A DNA stretch of 64,000 nucleotides from Acanthaster planci (Eukaryota > Echinodermata > Asteroidea > Valvatida > Acanthasteridae), in NCBI RefSeq assembly GCF_001949145.1, contig NW_019091429.1, positions 1,003,891 through 1,067,890 on the forward strand, read 5' to 3'. The position numbers and the translations under genes are program-made. Below are positions 52,101 to 61,100 of this stretch, in pieces. Below the pieces are notes generated by a model. It had not been told where the DNA came from. It saw nothing but the letters and a program-made list of their open reading frames with translations, and ran no database searches. Numbering within the stretch: position 1 is the stretch's first letter; every line of letters starts with the position of its first letter.

Positions 52101-55100
52101 TCATACCAAACGATGCACATTGAGCATGTAAAAATGCATGCAAAAATGCATGACACATGAACTTTGCCTTGCACTGATAGTCACAAAGCCCTATGTTGGT
52201 CAAAGTGAAAATTTACTTACCTTCTTTCAAGCTGCAAATTTACAGTGAGACGTGTGCTACTGCAGTTTATAGTGGAGGTTGTTAGTTGCGTTGAATAGAA
52301 AGATCCTGCATTTCTCTTCCCGCAAAAAAAATCCCCTTTCGGCCATTCGCATTCCCAGGTTGATTTGATGATGTCAACACCAGAACGCTGCCATGTACAG
52401 TGTACATATACATAGCTCACAGTACATGAAGTATCACACACCTCAACAGACCACNNNNNNNNNNNNNNNNNNNNNNNNNNNNNNNNNNNNNNNNNNNNNN
52501 NNNNNNNNNNNNNNNNNNNNNNNNNNNNNNNNNNNNNNNNNNNNNNNNNNNNNNNNNNNNNNNNNNNNNNNNNNNNNNNNNNNNNNNNNNNNNNNNNNNN
52601 NNNNNNNNNNNNNNNNNNNNNNNNNNNNNNNNNNNNNNNNNNNNNNNNNNNNNNNNNNNNNNNNNNNNNNNNNNNNNNNNNNNNNNNNNNNNNNNNNNNN
52701 NNNNNNNNNNNNNNNNNNNNNNNNNNNNNNNNNNNNNNNNNNNNNNNNNNNNNNNNNNNNNNNNNNNNNNNNNNNNNNNNNNNNNNNNNNNNNNNNNNNN
52801 NNNNNNNNNNNNNNNNNNNNNNNNNNNNNNNNNNNNNNNNNNNNNNNNNNNNNNNNNNNNNNNNNNNNNNNNNNNNNNNNNNNNNNNNNNNNNNNNNNNN
52901 NNNNNNNNNNNNNNNNNNNNNNNNNNNNNNNNNNNNNNNNNNNNNNNNNNNNNNNNNNNNNNNNNNNNNNNNNNNNNNNNNNNNNNNNNNNNNNNNNNNN
53001 NNNNNNNNNNNNNNNNNNNNNNNNNNNNNNNNNNNNNNNNNNNNNNNNNNNNNNNNNNNNNNNNNNNNNNNNNNNNNNNNNNNNNNNNNNNNNNNNNNNN
53101 NNNNNNNNNNNNNNNNNNNNNNNNNNNNNNNNNNNNNNNNNNNNNNNNNNNNNNNNNNNNNNGAAGCATGCGGTACTACATGTACTGTGCACAATGTACA
53201 TGTACAATGTACATTTCAGCGTTCTGGCAATAACGTCATCCAATCAGCCCGGGAGCACGAAGGCCAAAAGGGGATTATTTGTGGGTGGGGAAACACAAGA
53301 TCTTTTTATACATTTTGAGATTACAATTAACGGTGTAAACATTAAATTTACTATGTCTTTTAAATGGTTACATATTTATTGTTATTTTAAAATATGTCAA
53401 ATGAACTACATGTTTTCTATTTGTTCCCCTTAACCACTTACTGCTGGGGATTCCGGTTTCGGACACGTATTCTTTATACGCTTGGCCGGGGTCTTCAAAA
53501 TCAGACAAAGGGAACTGGGCCTTCTAACAAAAGACCATACTCATAACAAAAGACCAGGCTGCTGGGAATTAACAACATTTTTTCATTCTAAATAGTGGAG
53601 ATTATCCAGCCTTGTTTTGAAACAGTATACCACGGTTTGGGGCATTAAGCACAAACGGATTACCAACGAGGACAAAAGTGCTCCACCACTGCAGCGATGA
53701 GCCACACAGCACCACTGCATGCTAATCTGGCCCCTATTGAAAAGAGGTCAGCAGTGCACTGTACCAGTTTCGTGAAGAAAAAAAATTACGTAACACCACA
53801 CAATCTGGGCTCTTTTACAAGGCAGCAGGTCTGGGGGAAATATTCCAGTGTCAATAGATGTTGTCTATAAGATTAGAGTAGAACCAGATAGTCCTTCGTG
53901 TGGGTGCAAATGTCCAGTAAATGAAGATATGAATTTTTTAAGGAATTTTGAAAACAAACAAAAATAATTATCCCACCCCTGGCCTTCTTGGCTCACCAAA
54001 TTTTGGATGTTCTTGTAAGTGCCTCATTAGGGCAAAGATCCAGTTCCAACCAGGCAGAAACACAAGGACAGCACCAGGCACATTGAGGTTCTTGATGTAG
54101 GTCAGCAATGCCTGTTCACATAATACAGATAAGATGTAGATTATTGACTTTCCTACATAAAAATGCACTGTTAACACCATTATTAAGTAGGAGCTATCAC
54201 AAGACAGTGCAGGAAAGTTCTAATAAGTACACTGGATGGATTATGTGTACACATATCCCTGGACTAAACAAAAGATAACAGTTGAGATAAATTCAAATGA
54301 CAGGAAAACAACTCAATAAACAAAGTAGTGATAAAAAATGAGAAAAAAGGGAACAATAGCTTTCAACGTGAACGAGATATGTATATCAGGGCTGTGATGG
54401 ATCTCCCTAATACCCAATACCCAACTGGAAAAAGCCCTATGCAGGATCCCTTTTCCTTTTGTTTTGTTCAAAATAGGGCTGTGCCAAATATCTGAATAAT
54501 CAATCATCAAATATTCAGTAACTATTTTCATACTTTTTTAATGAGAAAAATCCCACTATGGAAGCTTGTTTCAAGCAGATTCAAGTCACTTGAAGGCATC
54601 TGATATGCCCAACAGCCCAATATAGAGTCCATCCTAGAATATGGAAATAGCTTTTAAATAAAACTACAAATGTGGTAAGAGAATATTTTTTGTATGAATG
54701 ATGTAGTGATGCAAACTCTGTTGAAATAAAATATTATGAAACCCTTCATGACAAAATTTCAACTTGAAATTGAATGAAGTCTGAAGAGGAAGATGGCTGC
54801 ATCAGACAAAATTCCAAGTAGTCTCTAGGTGACCACAAATTGCGGTGTCAGAGACATTTTCTTATTGCAACAATTTTTCTTGTAATAATAATAATTCCAT
54901 ACAACATTAATCTTGCAAGTTTTTACTAAAATCAAAACAGTATAGTAAGCCTAATGCTCACTAATCCATGACTGCAATTTTTAAATTTCCAGAGTGATCA
55001 AAGGGTTTTCTTTGTGGGGGCTTCCCATCCTGCCTGATCCTAACAAACACAACAGGTAATGAGCATTTGTGATTCCCAGGCCAGCAGAGGGCCCGAATAA

Positions 55101-58100
55101 AAAAACAAACTTCCCCCCCCCAAAAAAAAACAAGCGAGCAAAAGAGAATAGAAAAATGCCCCAACCAAACTTATAAACTAACGTAAAATTCATTTGTCCT
55201 TCAAATCTTTTGTTCTCTTACCCATAAATGTCTCTTTGGAAGTCAAATTTCCAAGTTCTAAATCTCAAAAAAAAAAAAAACCTTCATTTCCAGCTATTTA
55301 CCAAGCCCTGACTATAGAAATCATTCAAAGTAAAACTAGGGGTGACAGGCCTATTCATTTATGCTATGGATTCTTCGCCTCATAGCAGGGCAACATGTTC
55401 GATGACTCCACCACATTAATGCTTATGTGCTTATGCACTCATGTGGTTTCATCCATAGTTGTCTATGCACATGAAGTCTTTATACATAATTATGGAACAT
55501 TTTTATGGCTTCACAATTTCCATAAATACGAAAAATTATTTCTCTTGTTCCATGTATCTGTTGCATTTCCTTATTCCTCAAACTGAAATCTGTCTTTCTT
55601 TTAAATTTGTTTGAAAGTGTACATTAATATTGGTACACAAAATCACCCCTCATAAAAATATTCTTTGGATGGTGAACTGTACAATGGGCTAGTGACAATT
55701 TATATGGGCTTACAGTTGAAAAGCTTGGAAGGCCTGTTAGAAAAAGAATTAGCACAAGGCTGGTAAACATGTGTAATGCAATGTTCAAAATATGTCATTT
55801 GCATCAGTTTTTCCTTTCGATGTTCCAAAAGAGTGCATCCAAAACTCTGAAGATGTCAAACACATGAATAATCAAGTCTTACCTCAATTAGGTCAAAGTT
55901 CATCTCCTTCTCACTCATCTGTGCCATAGCATTACGGGTTCGTTCTGAATACTGAGTGGAAACTTGCTTGTTTAGGTTCTCCTAAGAAAGAAATCATGAG
56001 AATATTTGGCCAATAAAAACAGCAGGTAACAGAATATGAAACAAAAAACATACAAATAGATCATGGTTTCTCACTTTAGAATTGTATTTTTCCTGATTGT
56101 AATAATCCCAGGCTGGTTTCAGGTATTACAGCTGCATTCAAACACTCTGCATTTCATTCCGCAGAACTTTGATCCAAAAATATATATATGTATATTAGAA
56201 ACCATCCACCTTGGCTATTATGGAAACACATTCCATTGTGACACGTCTATGTTCTGGGGTAGCTTGCCAAATGTGGTGCAACAGTAGATGCTATTCATCA
56301 TCAAGGATCACACCCAAAGCCCAGGAAATGGAAACAAACCCAAGAAACTACGGTGAAAGGTCCTTTTCAAATAGGTCATTTCATAAAAAGGAGGTTCAAA
56401 AGTATGACACTTTTCTGTCCCTTTCCACCTGACCTGTGTAACAGGACACAGAATACATGCATCATTGAAATTGACTTCAAAACTACTTTTTACTTCTTTG
56501 CATGTCTTTCTTGCAAATTTAAGAATGTTTTCTAAGCTTACAAACTCATATATCAGATGTGACAGGGACAAACATAAAAATTGGACCCCAGTTACAGAAT
56601 GACCCACAATATGTACACGTAATATTCTGAACAGTGATTATTTTTGTTAGTCTTTCTTTTATAATGTACATTTTGATGAAAAATAACAATCCTTTGGGCT
56701 CTTTAAATTCCATAAATTTCTAATAACAGTTTTTGGAACCACTTACAAGTTGAGGAAGAACAACACTCCACTATCATTAACTTAATTTCTAGTAATGGAA
56801 CAGACTTAATACCAGCCAAAGTATGTCCTGTTATTTGATAGGGTAAGGCTGCATCTGATGCTATCATTTCCTTATGGCTGTGCATCATGCCAACAGAGCT
56901 TCAATGGCCAAATAATCAAATCCCTAGCCACTTAAATGTACAGTAAACTTCAACTAGGTCGGCATCGCGCAACTCGTCATATCAAAAGTCCCGACTGTCT
57001 GTAATGCATTTCCATTTAAAATTTCATTTCTAAGTTGGCATTTATAAGTCGTCATTTCGTATAAGTCAGCATGTTTTTCTTGGTCCCTCTTCCAAAAAAC
57101 CACAAAAATTCCTATGTGTAAGTTGGCATTAAAAAAAATCACGCTTCAGTATCAGTTTCCTTGACCATGGTTGCCAAGAAGTATCAAGTGACAAGTTCCA
57201 CACTGCTTGACTAATGTCTGTACATTAGCAGCACAGGCCATGGTTGATAATCAATCAGCTTGAGTACATCAATACTCAGCAATTTGCATAAGTCGTCATA
57301 ATTTCCTAAGTCCCAAGAGTGCCGACTTAGCCGAAGTTTACTGTACCTCCATCTTTACTAGCTCTTACTCCTACCAATTCAGGGGTTTACTGAAAGCTTA
57401 CACTGAATTCATCTTCAGCTTCCTCTTCATCATCATCATCCTTCTTGTTTTTATTTTTCCTTATGTTGGCAGGTGGAACAAAGTTCAACATCTGGACAAT
57501 ATCCTCCAGATAATATTCTGCAAGAAAAGAATGCAGACTGAAATATTGACGTAGTGAAGTCATGTTTTCATTAGTAGGCCAGTAAGAATTGACATAACCG
57601 ACCCAGACATTGTTGATAACCAAATTTCCACACAGAACCCTTCATCAGACTGTCGTGAATACCACCAAAAATTCAACCAAAGTTCTCCATGGCAATTTTT
57701 CAGCCTCTAAAATGTCCCATTTTCTAGCCAAATGACATAGGGCCAAAGTGGTACTGCCCAAGTTGGAACAGTGATTAATCAATGGTGTTCAGTATCACAA
57801 GTGAGGTGCATTCTAAGATGGGCATACAAACCACACAAAACTTGTCAGTTTCCACAATCATGTGGGACAACTGCCTGAAAAAGTATGTTTGTAATGGCCT
57901 AGTTACCCCTTTGCTTTATTACCACATAGATATTACTTGTAATTTTTTACAAACTACACAAAGTGCCTCAATCCATGTCAACTCCGCTTTCTGAGTGTTT
58001 TTGGTGAACTCTTTTAGTCAGATGTATTAGGGTTTTGCCCATACAATCTGACTGGTAACGTGGCGCAGTCCCTATGTAGTGTGCCTTGCTTTTTACCCCC

Positions 58101-61100
58101 CTAGCGCCTTATTGGAACAATATTTCACTTTAAATTTCACAGAAAGTTAAATTTCACAGAAAGTGAAAATTTAACAAAGCTCCCAATATGTCTGTTTATA
58201 AATATTGAGTTTATGTACCTGCTGGAAAGTTCAAATGATATTCTACAGACAATGTTCCAATTTGCTGTTTTTATGGTTCGATAGCACATATTACAAGGTT
58301 ACTAATACCAGTATTTAACTGAATGAATTCATCATTTTTCCAACAATGTAATTTGGCAACAATGCATGAGGAGAGTCGAGGGAACACTGAAGTTCACCAC
58401 GTTAGAGGACTTCACTGGTATGCTGTGTCTCTGGGGCATAAAAAGCATCTGAGATTTTAACCCTCAAAGAGCCACGTTATTTTGGCCCATCTAACAATGC
58501 CAGGGGGATTACACCACCCACATGTGGCAGGTCAAATCGTCTCCTGCAGGCCTCCATGAGCAGGTACCGGTGGTGGAAAGGTTGTACCCAGTAGGCTGCT
58601 CGTACATAGTCTAAAGTCATATTTACTGTGGTAGCCCAAAGAATCATGGACAGTCCACCTGGATAGTCTACTTCAATGTTTCATGGCTTAGCACTCCCGG
58701 TGCAGAGGTCTCAGGCGCCGTTCGGGGTCTTATGCATAGCGTAATGACAGTTATTTGAGCAGCAGCATGCACTAAATTTGTGTGACCAGGTCTCGTATTC
58801 ACCATAGGTTGCTGCAAAAGACAACGTAGGGCAGCCTGGTAGAGTTTAGTGTCTACTGCACGCCTGGATGCACCAAAGAATGGTAGGTTTGAGGCACGAG
58901 TGTAGAGGTGGAGGTAGACGACAGAGTGACATACAGTATACAGAGGCCTCGGCCGCAAAGCAGACCGGGTACCTGAGTTGTGGTCTGCATCGTGCCTGCG
59001 TGACCCGTATTGCGTCCACTGGGGCCACATCATCTAAGGCAGGGGGCAGTCCGGTGGCAGGTTGTGTCTACCCAAGCCTGGATGCCCGCAATGAAGAGTG
59101 ACTGTGGGTTGCATGGGGTCGTCCCACTGCAAGCCTTGTGAGTCATGCCGCATGAATGGGAATGGTTGTGATCCAGGGTGATTCTGCTGCCTGGGACGCG
59201 GGTGGTGCAGTGTCCTCATGGCCCGGCATTGTCTCTGCAGGGGCTGCCCCGGATAGCAATGGGTTGTTGGTCCGAGGCAGAGTAGCATCTCTATCATGCC
59301 CTGGTGCACTAGTTGAAAAGATGTTTGAAAATGACGGCACCCGAGGTGGTTGGCACCACCAGCGTGGGAAGCATGTGGCCGTGGAGTTGTGAGCCAAACA
59401 GGCGGGCCGGTGTAGGCTACAGTAGGCTGAGGACAGGTCGCTGCTGGCCGACATTACTTGGGAACTGTTACGCGTGGTGGTGGTGGTGCACCCCGAGTTC
59501 AGAACCACTCTACACTTTTGATGACTGCGATGCACAAGGGTAGGGAAGCTTGAGGAACTATAGCAATCGGGTTCAATAGGCATCATGCTCGGCCCTCAGT
59601 GTGCAGGCGAAAATTTCACCCTGAGTGCAGTGCCACTCTGCACTATCGTTGACTGTGACGCTTCGGTGGTAAAGTTGGGGAATTGAGCATTCGTATTTCG
59701 CACGCACTACAGCTCAGACCCTTAAAGCGTGGCATGGGCTAACCCTGAACTGGACAGAGGATGGTACTGCCAGCAGGAATTAGCACAGAATTACAAGTAT
59801 AGATGGAATGCCACTCGATCTTCCGCAGAATGACTCCTGTTGGTCTATAGGGGAGAGTGGGGCCATCGAATCAAATCGCTTGCAACGCCTCGAGGAACCC
59901 CAACAATCCCAACGTCACCCTGTTGACCCTATGTATCACTTGGTACTACAGTAATTAATGTAGATTCAGCGAGTTTGTAAGGTGCATACACATAAGAAAA
60001 AATACAACAAAATAAAAAAATGCACATATCAAACTAGAAAATATATCAAAATACTGAATATACATTTATTACAATACGTTATGGTTGACAAGAGTAACAC
60101 AGAAAAGTGGCAGTGAAACAGAGACTTGACAAACTCGAAAAGATGCCATAAAAGACAGATCCGTTCAGGAAAAGGACGATCATGGCAGCCATTCCACTAC
60201 GCATCATGGGACTAGAGGGTGCACTATGGTTGATCAGAATTTTAGCAAATAGAATCAGACACAAAGGAATTTGCATATTTAACGACTGTTTGGGGTAGGT
60301 TGAAAGCAGAAGATGCCAGCATTAGTTGCGGTTATGAGTAATGTTGGTTTATGGTGCAGCATTTAGGGTATTTCTCTGTGTCCCTTGCATGGTAGCCGGG
60401 CATTTCTCTGTGTCCCTTGCATGGTAGCCGGGTATTTCTCTGTGTCCCTTGCATGGTAGCCGGGTATTTCTCTGTGTCCCTTGCATGGTAGCCGAGCATT
60501 TCTCTGTGTCCCTTGCATGGTAGCTGGGTATTTGTCTGTGTCCCTCGCATGGTAGCCGGTGTGTTGGTTGTTTGCAATCATCTTCTGTTTGTTTGTTTGT
60601 TTGTTGGGTTGTTTGTTTGTTTGTTTGTTTGTTTGTTTGTTTGTTTGTTTGTTGGGGTTGTTTGTTTGTTTGTTTGTTTGTTTGTTTGTTTGTTTGTTTG
60701 TTTGTTTGTTTGTTGGGGTGTTTGTTGTTTGTTGTTTGTTGGGTTGTTGGGTTGTTGTTGGGTGTTTGTTTGTTTGTTTGTTTGTTTGTTTGTTTGTTTT
60801 GATGTTCCTCTTCAAAAATTGTGTGTTTCATATACTCATTACACTAACAGAAATGCTTAAAACGGCGTTGAAAGTATTGGAAGTCTGCATAGGGGTAGGA
60901 GTTATCACTGCCAAGTGCATTTCTTTTCTCACAAGCACCAGTTGTATGCAGGTTGAATAAACCAATGCTACCTAAAACTGCAATCCTGGCTTTCAAGCTA
61001 CTGAAGCTAACCTGATTGCTAATGCAGGCCCAATTGTAGTCCCCTTCAGGCAGTCCAATCACTGACACTGCAGTGGCCATGTGACCACAAAGGGAAAGGT

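Noticed and set aside
52217-53433. ORFs of 250-346 codons
   Set aside because: They consist of X residues across the 708-N assembly gap.
60332-60577. Tandem 32-bp repeat as a CRISPR-like array
   Set aside because: Units are contiguous without unique spacers, and the setting is an animal intron.
60349-60960. Long ORFs rich in Asn-Lys-Gln-Thr or Cys-Leu-Phe-Val
   Set aside because: Pure translation of the (TTTG)n and 32-bp tandem repeats on both strands; no independent coding signal.
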